From Trichaptum fuscoviolaceum (taxonomy: Eukaryota > Basidiomycota > Agaricomycetes > Hymenochaetales > Trichaptaceae), in NCBI GenBank assembly GCA_910574455.1, contig CAJSYZ010000010.1, positions 834,770-898,769 of the forward strand: a DNA stretch of 64,000 nucleotides. The letters are read 5' to 3'. The translations under genes and the position numbers were made by a program. Position 1 is the stretch's first letter, and each line of letters opens with the position of its first letter. Below, piece after piece: positions 51,248 to 61,416 of the stretch. Under the pieces are notes generated by a model. That model did not search any database and was not told where the DNA came from. It was given only the letters and a program-made list of their open reading frames with translations.

Positions 51248-51841
51248 AATCCGAGTCTTTGTTGAATGGCTGATTGAGCTATGACTTGGAAGAGTTGGAG
51301 ATTGCTTTGCTTCAACCTTCGTACGGTCTTTCATATATACGCATTTCTAAATATGCTTCCGACTCACCGCAAGCCGATCGCATGTCTATGGTGGTGTTCT
51401 CCAGTCAAGGGCTTTGACGCAAACGTAGTGGGGATTCGTAGCCGATGCACGATTACCTCATTTGGCCATTTCCTGCGATGTCGGACTCGCGACGGCGCGG
51501 GTCACAGGTTAACTTGAAGTGTCCTGCGATCAGAAAATGGTGATCACAGCGCAGTACGCCGTACAGTATTAAACTTGCAGATCAAACTGGTGGGTGAACT
51601 AAAAGCCACATTCGCCAGAAGCATCATATTGTTTCCCCAACCGAATCATACTTTTCAAGTTTTCCCGACGGATTGGAAGCTTCGATAAATAATTATTTGT
51701 AACACCCTATAGTAATAACCTCGTGAGTATTAACAGTAGCTAGAGAAATTGAGAGACGTACGATAAAATACAATGTGATAATACAGTGCTAGGATGCAAG
51801 ATGGACAGCGATGGATACAAGACATGAATTTCCAAAAGTGA
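51248..51841. other. Spacer, no gene
   Basis: Upstream region of the monooxygenase and 3' region of FYV10. Nothing recognised. Confidence 0.5.
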
Positions 51842-53296
51842 TTACGATATATAGACCTTGCGCAGTTCGTTGAAGTGACATCTTGCACCCGATCTTGGGC
51901 ACGTTACTTCGCCTTCATTCTTCTCGGCCATGTCTTCAAGGGCCTTTGAACGACCATGAGCACCAGTATTTGTATAGATCAACAAAAAGCATACCTCTCT
52001 AGAGTACACATTCCCATTTGGAAACACCATAGGCTGGTTATCCTCGTTCATAATCTTCCCACTGATGGCACAGACAATCGTAGAGTTTACGTGGTGACTC
52101 CATGGAACCTCCTCCGCGAGTTTACTCAAACCCTCTTCGTCGCATATTGGACAATCCGGGTTGCGAGGTCGTGACTTGTCGTAGCATGCAGGAAGCTTCA
52201 AGGATGCCAATCCGCCGTATAGAGCGAGGTGCAGAAGTGGTTCCGTAGGTAAAGCGTTAAGATCATATACTGTGAGTCGAAAGGACTTGACAACAGACTC
52301 CCAGCGACCGATGTCGTACAGACGCTACGATTCAGATCAACAACAAGCACACAACCATTCAAATGTGACGCACCTTATAAGGTCCACAGCTGGTTGAGGG
52401 AGGAAAGGCTAGCAGGGCACTAACTTGTGTAATTTGTCGACGATGTGAAGGCGTTTCTGACCATGCGAGTAGATGTTTCTTAGCGTATGAGATAGCTTCT
52501 ATATTCCTTTCTTCTCGAGCGAGCTCAATAAACTCTTGCAGTCGCAGGTCGAATTCAAGAGTGTTCTTTGCTTTACGCAGTGCCATCTTATTCTCACTGC
52601 ACCAAGCCAGAGCTTCTGTGCAGCTATGATTTCTAAGAGCATTCTCAATTCGGCGAATGTCCGTGAAGAGGTCAATGTCGACAAGATTCTAAATACTCAT
52701 TAGGTCTTCATACTCTGCCATTGAGTAGCATTTTCGCACCTCTATCTGCTTTTGTTCCGCGATCTTTCGTGCTGTGTCCTCCTTTCCAATTCGTAGAGCC
52801 CAATCGACAAGCCACCTGTCCAGTCTCGTGTCGGACCATTTTGCGTAGTTAGGGTCTTCACGACTTTGAAAGCTCTCCAGTTGTGCCAGATGACTAAAGC
52901 GATCTCGCATCACATCCAGAGTTTGTATCCCAGCATTTTCATGGAGCTCCGAGAGCTAGACAGAGGTCAACAGAAATGATCCCAAACTATCGGAAGTAAA
53001 GGCTCACCTTACGCTTCAGGTTTTCTACTTTTCCAAGCATGCTATCGATTGCACTTAATGCAGAGGCTGGTTCATATTTCTGTCTTGCCTGTTTTGCAAG
53101 GTCGTTTGAGATGATCTGCACAGAACCGAGCTCACGCTCGATGTACCTCTGTGAGGTGCGAAACACCTTTCGGTATGCTTCATACGGGACCTATATGGAT
53201 GATGTTAGATACCGTACATGTGAGAGAAGATATTCTCACCCTTGCAAACGGTTGTTCGAGGAGCAGTGCGCCCTCGACATTGACCTTGGTACTCAT
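51842..53296 (-). CDS. FYV10: GID/CTLH ubiquitin ligase subunit FYV10 (GID9/MAEA)
   Basis: RING-like catalytic subunit of the GID/CTLH E3 complex, which in yeast targets gluconeogenic enzymes. It starts MSTKVNVEGALLLEQPF at 53296. A coiled region around SALSAIDSMLGKVENLKRKL is followed by the LisH-type stretch WLVDWALRIGKEDTARKIA. The CTLH region spans FTDIRRIENAL, CTEALAWCSENK and LEFDLRLQEFIELAR. The C-terminal degenerate RING reads CPICDEEG, HHVNSTIVCAISGKIMN, MVFPNGNVYSRE and VTCPRSGARCHFNELRKVYI. An intron with a GTATGC donor splits YSRE from ALEDMAE. All domains are present and in frame. A copy of the recurrent hairpin module lies about 90 bp upstream of the ATG. Confidence 0.92.
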
Positions 53297-53385
53297 CGTA
53301 GTGGTATGTGTCTAATGGGCGTGAGTCCGCCTGGCATCCTAGTATCCATTTGGCACGCTAATGGTCTCCAAAAGGAGATACAATT

Positions 53386-53409
53386 CCCGCGACCTAGGGG
53401 TCGCTAGGG
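53386..53409 (+). repeat. Hairpin module, copy 1 (GCGACC type)
   Basis: CCCGCGACC-TAG-GGGTCGCTAGGG forms a 6-bp stem plus outer CCC/GGG. It is followed by ACCTTAGGAAAACGC and CCAAAACTT, shared with the copy at 60209. It lies in the FYV10 upstream region and marks the left edge of the array. Confidence 0.75.
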
Positions 53410-53479
53410 TACCTTAGGAAAACGCAACTGTGTCGATTCTCCGCCAAAACTTAAGAAGTCATGTGACGTGCACTTTCGG

Positions 53480-54290
53480 TACCGAAATTACTTCCTAAAG
53501 CAAGTTATTCTCACGCAGTTTTGTCTGATTGCACAACCTGTTGCGTCGCAAGCCTGTTCCTTATCCGACTTCTTACTACTACTACTGCTGCTGTGACTGC
53601 TTATTGGGCTACTCGACGGCACGGACGACGCGTGTGGGAGGAAGGTGAGTGCATTTTCGATCTGCTCCTGGGTTGACATTGTACGGGTAGGGCGGCATTG
53701 ACATGCAAGGCACGGCGCCGTTGAGCTCGGGAGATGGCGACACAACGCCGTTGCTCTCGTCCGACTAGGACAAGATCTCAGCAGTCCATAGGCAGGCATG
53801 GTGGTCGACAACGGACCTGCGGCCATACCTCACATGGCATGGCTGTTCTGGATGGCGCGGGGTTGGATGCTCTTCCCACTGCTGCTGGACTCGTCTTACG
53901 ACGTGCCTCATGGTTGTTGTAGGTGCGGCCCAAGTAGCCATGCTTGGGGAGGGCTCAGTTGTTGGGAAGGAAGACAATGGGTGCACGGTTGTACTGCGTG
54001 CCAGAGTGGGTTGGGTATGTCTGGGTGAGCAAGGGCGTGGGCGGGAAGTGGACCTTGGGCTGCTCAGACGGGTAGGGCAGTACAGGCGCCAAGGAACTGT
54101 TCGCCCGCTACTGCGACTACTTGAATCTACCTCCCATTTTCGAGGCCATTTGCGGTGATGTGATCAGGCTTGCCCATGACCAGTGCACTGGTGACAGTTG
54201 TGGTACTGTTTTGGTTGCTGTGGGTGATATCTACTTTACATGCCACCTTCTCGGGCAGTCGAAGTCCGTGAAGGATTCAAATGTATAGAT
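53480..54290. other. Unassigned sequence at the left of the CSE1 array
   Basis: Several open stretches without a confident family. On the minus strand, a Ser-rich frame beginning MSTQEQIENALTFLPHASS (from 53679) ends at 53488. On the plus strand, an open stretch around 54095-54250 reads LFARYCDYLNLPPIFEAICG. They may be fragments of captured genes like those further right; I cannot name them. Confidence 0.4.
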
Positions 54291-54393
54291 AGTAATTTCT
54301 GTATGCTAAAATGATTTTTACTCTCTTTCCATAACACTTCATACCCATCTCTGGGTAGCCTGTGAGATAACTCACAGCTTCTAACTGCTTGTT

Positions 54394-54417
54394 CCCGCTA
54401 CCCCTTGGGTAGCTGGG
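54394..54417 (+). repeat. Hairpin module, copy 2 (GCTACC type)
   Basis: CCCGCTACCCCTTGGGTAGCTGGG forms a GCTACC/GGTAGC stem. An upstream hairpin CTGTGAG/CTCACAG lies at 54360-54377. The strand GGGTAGC at 54353-54359 is an alternative partner for GCTACCC. Confidence 0.75.
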
Positions 54418-54777
54418 TATTCTTAGGGTATGTAACTGTCTGTTTTTACCGCCAAAACTCATTTGGTCACGTTTTTCTGCCTTATTTGGGGGGTCCTTGG
54501 ATATATATGGGCAGATTTCGATATATAAGTCCTTTTTGCTCACATGACAATGACAAAGATGTGCAGGTTATGTAAAGTACTGTCTCGGGTGTTTCCGAGA
54601 CACCGCAGCAGTCCTCGCCGTCGTCGCCAACGCTGGCCAAATCTCTTTCTTGGCTTTCTTGTACGTCGGACTCACGTATTAACACTCCTAATGGCGACGC
54701 GCCCTTGTGAGTTTCTTATTGATTCCTCTTTCACCTATCCTACATGTTCATGACATTGCTAATGTTTTGTGTTTTTG

Positions 54778-56293
54778 TCAATCTTCTACGACTTGACCTG
54801 CCAGGATCTGCCGCCCGCCTTTGCAGCTCATACTCAATGTCTCCCAAGACCGTTCGGTGCGGCTTGTAGCCAGTGTCTATCTCAAGAACACGATCAAACG
54901 GCGATGGGACTCGCCTTTGGCGGACGCAGAGAATACGCAGCTGAAGGGTCAGCTGGTTATCGTGCTTTCGAGTCCAGCGGACAAGACATTACGAGCGCAG
55001 GTTGCGGAGGCCGTATCCATTGTTGCAAAGTATGATTTCCCCGAGCAGTGGCCAGATCTCATCAATCAGCTCATCTCTTCACTCTCACCCGACGCTGCAA
55101 ATTATCCAACAAACGTCTCTGTTCTCGAAACTGCCCACTCGATCTTCGCGCCTTGGCGTTCTGAAATACGCACAGACTCGCTCTACACGACGATCAACTT
55201 CATTTTGAGCCGCTCTCGGGCACAAATCTTCGAACACACCGCCACCAGTCTTCTGAAGGGGTCGGGAACTGAAGCGATGGCGCAGGCTCAGGTTGTGCTT
55301 CTGTCAATCTTCTACAACATGACGTGCCAGGATCTGCCTCCCACTTTTGAAGATTTGCACTCCGCTTTCTTTGGCGCCGAGCAGGGAGTGCTCACCAAGT
55401 TCCTTGCTTGGGAGCATGCGCAGTGATCCCGACGATTTGACTCCCTCTTTCCTCACCCAAATCAAAACTTCGCTTTTGAGCTCGCCAAGCTTTATACGCA
55501 TCGATACCCGGAGGCCCTCTCGTCTTCAAATATCGTACCGGCCACAGCTCTGTGGGGACATCTCGGTGGAGGTCAGATAGCATGTGACGGGCTGGTCAGT
55601 CAGGGACTACGCTTCCTCAGCACGGTCATTCGATCAGGAAACTACAAGGCGACGTTAGCGGAAAGGGAGATGATTAAGGTTGTGTTCAATGGCGTAGTTG
55701 TCGCCAATGTCACATTACGAGGTGCGCAAGCTTCTTCTTTAATCGCGCTCATCTTTTTACTGATATTACCTTAACCTGCAGAACACGTAGTGGAACAATT
55801 TGAGGACGATCCTCTGGAGTATGTCCCAGTCGACCTTTCTTTCGTGGTGTCCTCTTGGTCCATTGGCGGGTTGACTACGGAGGGAACCACGTGGCGACAA
55901 GCTGCGGCCAATGTTCTCCCTGTACTCGTTGCCTCAGGTTTCGAGGCTGAGACAACGGAAGTCCTCTTAACGCTAGTAGGGAACGGACTGGAGGAGCACA
56001 ACAGGAAGAAGGGTGACAAGGAGAGTTGGAAGAGGAAGGATGAGAGTGTATACCTGCTCACGGCGGTGGCAACTGTTGGCACAACAGCTCAGGTGAGTGA
56101 TGCAAATCGTTTAGGAGGAACCGTGAATAATCTTGTGGATTTATAGCTAGGTGTTACAAGCACGAATGCTCTCGTGGACGTCATGCAGTTCTTCTTGCAA
56201 CATGTGTACGAGGACCTACAAGCCGGTGAGAACTCCGTGCATCCAATTCTGCAGGTTGATGTGATTTGCTTTTTGTACCCCTTCCGAAATCAG
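54778..56293 (+). pseudogene. CSE1: CSE1 (exportin-2) chimeric fragment A
   Basis: CSE1/CAS returns importin-alpha to the cytoplasm. This copy encodes only an internal part and in a wrong order. It opens with SIFYDLTCQDLPPAF, which belongs downstream, fused directly to LILNVSQDRSVRLVASVYLK from the N-terminal part. Then come the normal order DFPEQWPDLINQLISSLSPD, VSVLETAHSIFAPW, a second QDLPPTFEDLHSAFFG, EQFEDDPLEYVPVDL, ESVYLLTAVATVGTTAQ and YEDLQAGENSVHPILQVD. Introns are retained. At least one break occurs after FLAWEHAQ, where the frame shifts to LAKLYTHRYPEALSSS. It ends at FRNQ plus an intron donor and then AT-rich foreign sequence. Confidence 0.85.
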
Positions 56294-56432
56294 GTGTAAT
56301 TATAACATAATAGAATTTTGTATGTACGGATGTAAAGAAGAAAAAATGTTTTTTCTCTCTAACAATAACCTCACACCCATCCACGGGTAGCGGGCTCTGC
56401 TGTGAGGAACTTGCAGCCACTAACTGCTTGTT

Positions 56433-56456
56433 CCCGCTACCCCTTGGGTAGCTGGG
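56433..56456 (+). repeat. Hairpin module, copy 3 (GCTACC type)
   Basis: Same 24-nt hairpin as copy 2. Here the upstream arm GGGTAGCGGG (56385-56394) is perfectly complementary to CCCGCTACCC (56433-56442). The inner hairpin GCTGTGAG/CTTGCAGC pairs only if G-T (G-U in RNA) pairs are allowed. Confidence 0.75.
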
Positions 56457-57016
56457 TATTCTTAGGGTATGCAACCGTGTCCAGCGCCTGCCAAAAGTCA
56501 AATGGTCACGTGAAATTGACTTATTTGGGGGGTCCTTGGATATATATGGGCAGATTTCGATATATAAGTCTTTTTTGCTCACATGACAATGACAAAGATG
56601 TGCAGGTTATGTAAAGTAATGTCTCGGGTGTTTCCGAGACACCGCAGCAGTCCTCGCCGTCGCCAACGCTGGCCTAATCTCTTTCTTGGCTTTCTTGTAC
56701 GTCGGACTCACGTATTAACACTCCTAATGGCGACGCGTCCTTGTGAGTTTCTTATTGATTCCTCTTTCACCTATCCTACATGTTCATGACATTGCTAATG
56801 TTTTGTGTTTTTGTCAATCTTCTACGACTTGACCTGCCAGGATCTGCCGCCCGCCTTTGAAGACTTGCACTCCGCTTTCTTTGCTCTCCTCCTTCAGCTC
56901 ATACTCAATGTCTCCCAAGACCGTTCGGTGCGGCTCGTAGCCAGTGTCTATCTCAAGAACACGATCAAACGGCGATGGGAGGATGAGGACTCGCCTTTGG
57001 CCTACGCAGGGAAGAC

Positions 57017-58433
57017 TAGGGCTCCGCACCGTACCGTATACGCACACGGCCGTATTTTTCAACTCTCAATACGGGTACGGGCCGTATGAATACGGGCCGT
57101 AATTGAAAAGGTCGCTGCTTGATACGGTTACGGGACGGCCGTAATACGGCCGTATACGGCTATACGGGTTATACGGGTTGTATGGGTACGACGAATGCAT
57201 CTGTAAACGCAGAAGCAATAATCAGGCGTAAGGAATGAGAGCGAAGAGAACGTACAAGAAGAGTTCATGAACATACCTCTGCACACAGATGATGGCAAAG
57301 GGAAGGCTGGTATCCTGATTGCGCTGGAGCCTCTTGAGCGGGCATGTACGTCCTGAACTTGCCCGCACCCTGCACTGTGAGTGGACTTGGGCTAGGGCTG
57401 ATAGGCGCGCCCTTGAACTTGAGTGAGAAAGGCGTCGGGACAGTGTGGACAGATGTACCGGGCGGCGGAGAAGCGATGGAGATAGGGGAAGTGAGAACGG
57501 ATGAGGAAGATGTCAATGTTAATAACTGAAGAGTTGTAGACAGAACTTACAGATATAATTCTCTTAATTCCTTTCTCCTCCTTTGTGCTCACGCAAGGGC
57601 CTCGCAACTTTTGTAGCAACTAGCATGACCTCTTCGTCCTCCGCTTCCAAGTCAGAGACGAACGCGCCTTTTCGTGCAATGCCGTTGCCATGGCAATGCA
57701 CGTGGAGAACGACGTACGAGCCCGCGCAGACGGCGAGAGGGAGGGCGGCAAAGATAGCCAAGGAGAACCAATCCTTCTGTTCAGCAGTGGGCTACTGCGC
57801 AGAATCAAGAATGACCGCTACAGGAAGAAGCGAGGGGGTGGTGCCAACGATAACGTGGTCCTGGCCTAGCTCATTGATAGTCCTCAGTTCAAGCTTGAGA
57901 GAAGCAGCGAAGTCGTTCTTCCAATCTGTGAACCGGATTAAAGAGTTGCCACTAGAGTGTAAAAACAGGTTAAGAAAAACAAATGTGCAACATGAGAATT
58001 GCAAAGGGTAGCACAACCGCGTGTCCGGGATGAAATCAACGGTCTACACAATCAGCAAACATCGGGTTTGACGCCTAGTTTAAAGCACAAAAGTGCCCTG
58101 CTGACCATGCTGCTATCCCTTCGCTCTCCAACATGCACACAAAGTGACAAGACAATGACAACGTACCCATTCTCAGTGTGAGAAATACTTAGTTATCAAA
58201 CACCTACGTGCGCAATTGCTAAGTGCGTCGTAAGTGCGACAGCGTGTCTCAAGCTACCAAATAAAGTAAGCTTGTAAACCCGTAACCGTATACGGCCGTA
58301 TACGGCCGTAATTTGGACTTTCAAATACGGTTACGGCCCGTATTTCAAGTGGTCCAAACTAATTACGGGTACGGTACGTCCCGTCCCGTAACCGTACCGT
58401 ATTCCGTAAATACGGTACGGTTGCGGAGCCCTA
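57017..58433. mobile_element. hAT-like element carrying a host gene fragment
   Basis: 1417 bp inserted in the CSE1 fragment, flanked by the 8-bp direct repeat GGGAAGAC (57009-57016 and 58434-58441). Ends are TAGGGCTCCGCACCGTACCG on the left and, reverse-complemented, TAGGGCTCCGCAACCGTACC on the right. The 100-170 bp inside each end is packed with TACGGCCGTA-type palindromes. No transposase is seen, so it is non-autonomous. The non-palindromic core holds exon-like minus-strand coding stretches. Confidence 0.88.
57290..58010 (-). pseudogene. Unidentified captured gene fragment inside the hAT-like element
   Basis: Three minus-strand open stretches separated by intron-like gaps. The first contains NSLIRFTDWKNDFAASLKLE and later TTPSLLPVAVILDSAQ. 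The next is LAIFAALPLAVCAGSYVVLH followed by an acidic segment (DLEAEDEEVM). The last is Ser/Pro-rich (ISIASPPPGTSVHTVPTPFS). Composition and order look like part of a host protein with a membrane-like segment. I do not recognise the family. It is bounded by subterminal repeats on both sides, so it moves with the element. Confidence 0.5.
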
Positions 58434-59661
58434 GGGAAGACGCAGCTGAAGGGTCAGCTGGTCCCTGCAATGATCGCGCTTTCAAGTTCAGCAGACAAGA
58501 CATTATAAGCGCAGGTTGCGGAGGCCGTGTCCATTGTCGCAAAGTACGAATTCCCCGAGCAGTGGCCAGATCTCATCGATCAGCTCGTCTCTTCACTCTC
58601 GCCCGACGCTGCAAATTATCCAACAAATGTCTCCGTTCTCGAAACTGCCCACTCAATCTTCGCGCCTTGGCGTTCTGAAATACGCTCGGACTCGCTCTAC
58701 ACGACGATCAACTTCGCCGCTTCTCGGGCACCTTCCTCCAAATATTCAAACACACCGCCACCAGTCTTCTGAATGGATCGGGAACTGCAGCGATGGCGCA
58801 GGCTCAGGTCGTGCTTCTGTCAATTTTCTACGACTTGACGTGCCAGGATCTACCGCCCACCTTTGACAACTCGCACTCCACTTTCTATCTTTGAGCTTGC
58901 CGAGCTTTATACGCATCCATACCAGGAGGTCCTCTCGTCTTTGAATACTGTGCCGGCATTTGTCACAGTGCTGTGGGGGCTTCTCGGTGGAGGCCAGAGA
59001 TCTGGAATTGCATATGACGGACTGGTCAGTCAGGGACTACAACGGTCATCCAATCAGGAAACTACAAGGTGACGTTTGCGGAAAGGGAGACGATTAGTGA
59101 TCAAAGGCGTAGTTGTTCCCAGTGTCACATTACGAGGTGCACAAACTTCTTCTTTCATCGTGCTCATCTTTAGTGAAACTGTCTTGACCTGCAGAGCACA
59201 AAGTGGAGCAATTTGAGGACGATCCTCTGGAGTACGTTCCTCTGGAGTACGTCCGAGTCGACCTCACTTTCGCAGCCTCCTCTTCGTCCATCGGCGGACT
59301 GACTGCAGAGGGCACCACGCGGCGTCAAGCCGCAGCCGATGTCCTCCGTGCGCTCGTTGCCTCAGGTTTCGAGGCTGAGACGACCGAAGTCGTCTTGACG
59401 TTGATCGGTAACAGACGGAGGGATACAACAGGAAGAAGGGAGATGAAGAGATCTGGAAGAGGAAGGATGAAAGTGTGTATCTGCTCACGGCGGTGGCAAC
59501 GGTTGGTGCAACCGCTCAGGTGAGTGAAGCGGTTCATTCAGAAGGAATTGTGAATAACATTGGCAATCAATAGCAAGGTGTCACAGGCACGAATGTTCTT
59601 GTGGATGTCGTCCAGTTCTTCTCTCAGCACGTATATGAGGACCTACAGGCCGATGAAGACT

Positions 59662-60056
59662 GGATGACTTCCCGTAAGGATTTAGGACGACATTTTCGTC
59701 CTAAAAGGATCGGAGCCAAGCTGTCGGTCTTGCCCGGGCGTCCTAAACTTCTAGGATCTGGCAGAGGGGGGAGGGGGGTCTGCCAGATGCTCTGTGTCTA
59801 GGACAGTCGTCCTAAACACCTGCCCTGACCCTCGCTTACCATATCAGGTAAGATAACATATATACACCCTGATACCTTACCCTTAAAGGTAAGTAATACC
59901 GCGGGAATCGGCCGGCAGAACTTTGTAGAATTTCTGCTCAAGGCTCTCGGACGAGGTGGCTTACGGTTTAGAAAACCCTGCCTAAATGCTTGCCAAGCGG
60001 GGTCTTAGGGGTTTAGGACAACCCTGGTTGTCCTAAATCCTTACGGGAAGTCATCC
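59662..60056. mobile_element. 395-bp MITE with 3-bp target duplication
   Basis: Inserted in fragment B between YEDLQADE and SVHPIL. Ends are perfect inverted repeats beginning GGATGACTTCCCGTAAGGAT on both sides and extending to 27 bp or more. The target duplication is ACT (59659-59661 and 60057-60059), judged against the uninterrupted fragments A and C. It contains internal inverted repeats (TTTAGGACGA/TCGTCCTAAA; TCTGGCAGA/TCTGCCAGA). No coding capacity. A 3-bp duplication suggests a PIF/Harbinger or CACTA relationship, which is inference. Confidence 0.85.
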
Positions 60057-60208
60057 ACTCCGTGCATCCAATTCTCCAGGTTGATGTGATTCGCTTTTTG
60101 TACTCCTTCCGAAATCAGGTGCGTAATTATAACATAATAGAATTTTGTCTGCTTGTAACATAGTAGAATTTTGTATGTACGGATGTAAAGAAGAAAAAAA
60201 ATAAAATT

Positions 60209-60234
60209 CCCGCGACCTGTAGAGGTCGCTTGGG
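60209..60234 (+). repeat. Hairpin module, copy 4 (GCGACC type)
   Basis: CCCGCGACC-TGTAGA-GGTCGCTTGGG, the same stem as copy 1 with a longer loop. It is followed by TACCTTAGGAAAACGCAACT and GGTCACGTG. It is preceded by the AT-rich motif TAATAGAATTTTGTATG directly after the truncated CSE1 intron. Confidence 0.75.
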
Positions 60235-60673
60235 TACCTTAGGAAAACGCAACTGTGTCGATTCTCTGCGAAAACTGATCCGGTCACGTGAATTGCCTTT
60301 ATGGGTAATTAACCCTTTGTGGAAGGAGATACAGTCATGTGATGGCTACCTTTCATAGCATCATGATGTTGTTTCCACGCGTTTTTGACTCCACCGCCCG
60401 CCATCCGAGTCAGCAACAATACACCCTGCGGCGGTGCAAAGCCGACTTTGTCTGTGAGGACATCCAACACTGGCGACGAGCGGACACCGAGCGCAACTGT
60501 ATCAGATGCAGTGAGCATTGTAGCTGCCGGAAACACGGGGCAAACTGCTCAAGCACAGCTGGTCCTGTTGCATGTCCAAGGTCAAATCGTGGCACATGGG
60601 TACGTGGCCCGGCTTTGAGGGGCACGCCGCGTCCTCCCTGGTAGTATTGCAGGTCGCTTAACTGGAAGTCGGC
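60235..60673. other. Array spacer, unassigned open stretches
   Basis: Downstream of hairpin module copy 4. One plus-strand stretch (60385-60618) contains SATVSDAVSIVAAGNTGQTA and a minus-strand frame opposes it. Neither is recognised. It may be another captured fragment or the 5' part of the BSD2-like fragment. Confidence 0.4.
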
Positions 60674-61180
60674 GCGAGGAACGAAGGTCATTGGCGGTGG
60701 GACTGGGAATGATGGTGTCTTTGCGAATGTCACTGCAAAATTGAGCCTCCTCAGGCCCATAGTGGAAGGTGCGCCTATTTTTCTGCCTTAACAGATTGCT
60801 TCTTTACTTTGTAGTCTAACAGAATTGTTTCGGCTACTTTGCATTCCATATTCAATAGAAGATGGTGTCCATGTTATGCCGGAGGAGACACAGAAGGTTA
60901 CACCACCATTGTACACCGCTGCTCATGCGGATGCTGTTCCGCCGCACTGGGAGACAACAGGCCATGCGCCTTTGCCCTTATCGCCGGGAATGATGCTTCC
61001 AGGCAAGCTCTCGATTGATGGTCTTGCAACGGGCACGCTCTTCTCATTTGCTTGGAATATGCTTGTTTCTATTTCCTTCCAATTTGTGGGCTTTCTCCTT
61101 GATTACCTCCTGCATACTACACATGCGGTGAAGCTCGGCGCTCATGCTGGTCTTGGCTTGACACTGGTTCAATATGACAG
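60674..61180 (+). pseudogene. BSD2/NDFIP-like membrane protein fragment
   Basis: Two exons joined by a GT-AG intron (about 60770-60859). The first reads KVIGGGTGNDGVFANVTAKL and LLRPIVEG. The second reads VHVMPEETQK, a Pro/Tyr-containing stretch, IDGLATGTLFSFAWNMLVSI, SFQFVGFLLDYLLHTTHAVK and AGLGLTLVQY. That is the NDFIP/Bsd2 family core, whose members are membrane adaptors that recruit HECT ubiquitin ligases (Rsp5/NEDD4) in the Golgi and endosomes. The N-terminus is missing, and the family's last hydrophobic part is replaced after LVQYDSAW by unrelated codons. About 100 bp further on, the AT-rich TAATAGTTCTGTATGTATG boundary and a hairpin module follow. Confidence 0.8.
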
Positions 61181-61416
61181 TGCTTGGACACGGAAAAACC
61201 TTGACGCAATTTTTGTGGCTTGCATCTTCATTGCATGTTGTCAGGCGCATATCCCTCGGACGTCCACAGAAATCTCTTGGATAGTGTTATAATAGTTCTG
61301 TATGTATGTCTAAAGAATATAATTTTTTTTCTTTCTTTTTCTTTCCATAACACTTAATACACATATCTGGGTCGCGGGCTCTGCTGTGAGGAACTCACAG
61401 CCTCTAACTGCTTGTT

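Larger units (their letters stand above)
54290..56294 (+). repeat. Array unit A (about 2.0 kb)
   Basis: Head-to-tail with unit B (56295-60120). It consists of an AT-rich start, the hairpin module (54353-54417), GGTCACG, a double TATA-like stretch (near 54500 and 54523), an open frame starting MTMTKMCRLCK, then a CSE1 fragment ending in the donor of one specific intron. Unit B has the same order and, without its two insertions (1425 and 398 bp), the same length. Confidence 0.85.
56814..60118 (+). pseudogene. CSE1: CSE1 chimeric fragment B, interrupted by two transposons
   Basis: Same chimeric order as fragment A: SIFYDLTCQDLPPAFEDLHSAFF is joined to LILNVSQDRSVRLVASVYLK, then continues to DEDSPLAYAG, where a hAT-like element splits the coding sequence. 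It resumes after 58441 with QLKGQLV, KYEFPEQWPDLIDQLVSSL and SVLETAHSIFAPW; the segment after it is shortened and frameshifted. Then EQFEDDPLEYVPLEYVRVDL (with a small internal duplication), the exon ending TTAQ, and YEDLQADE interrupted by a 395-bp MITE before SVHPIL. It ends at FRNQ plus donor. Clearly non-functional. Confidence 0.85.
56295..60120 (+). repeat. Array unit B (2.0 kb plus two insertions)
   Basis: Second unit of the tandem array. It begins with TAACATAATAGAATTTTG directly after the truncated intron of unit A and ends at the same intron position. It is interrupted by a hAT-like element (57017-58433) and a MITE (59662-60056). Confidence 0.85.
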
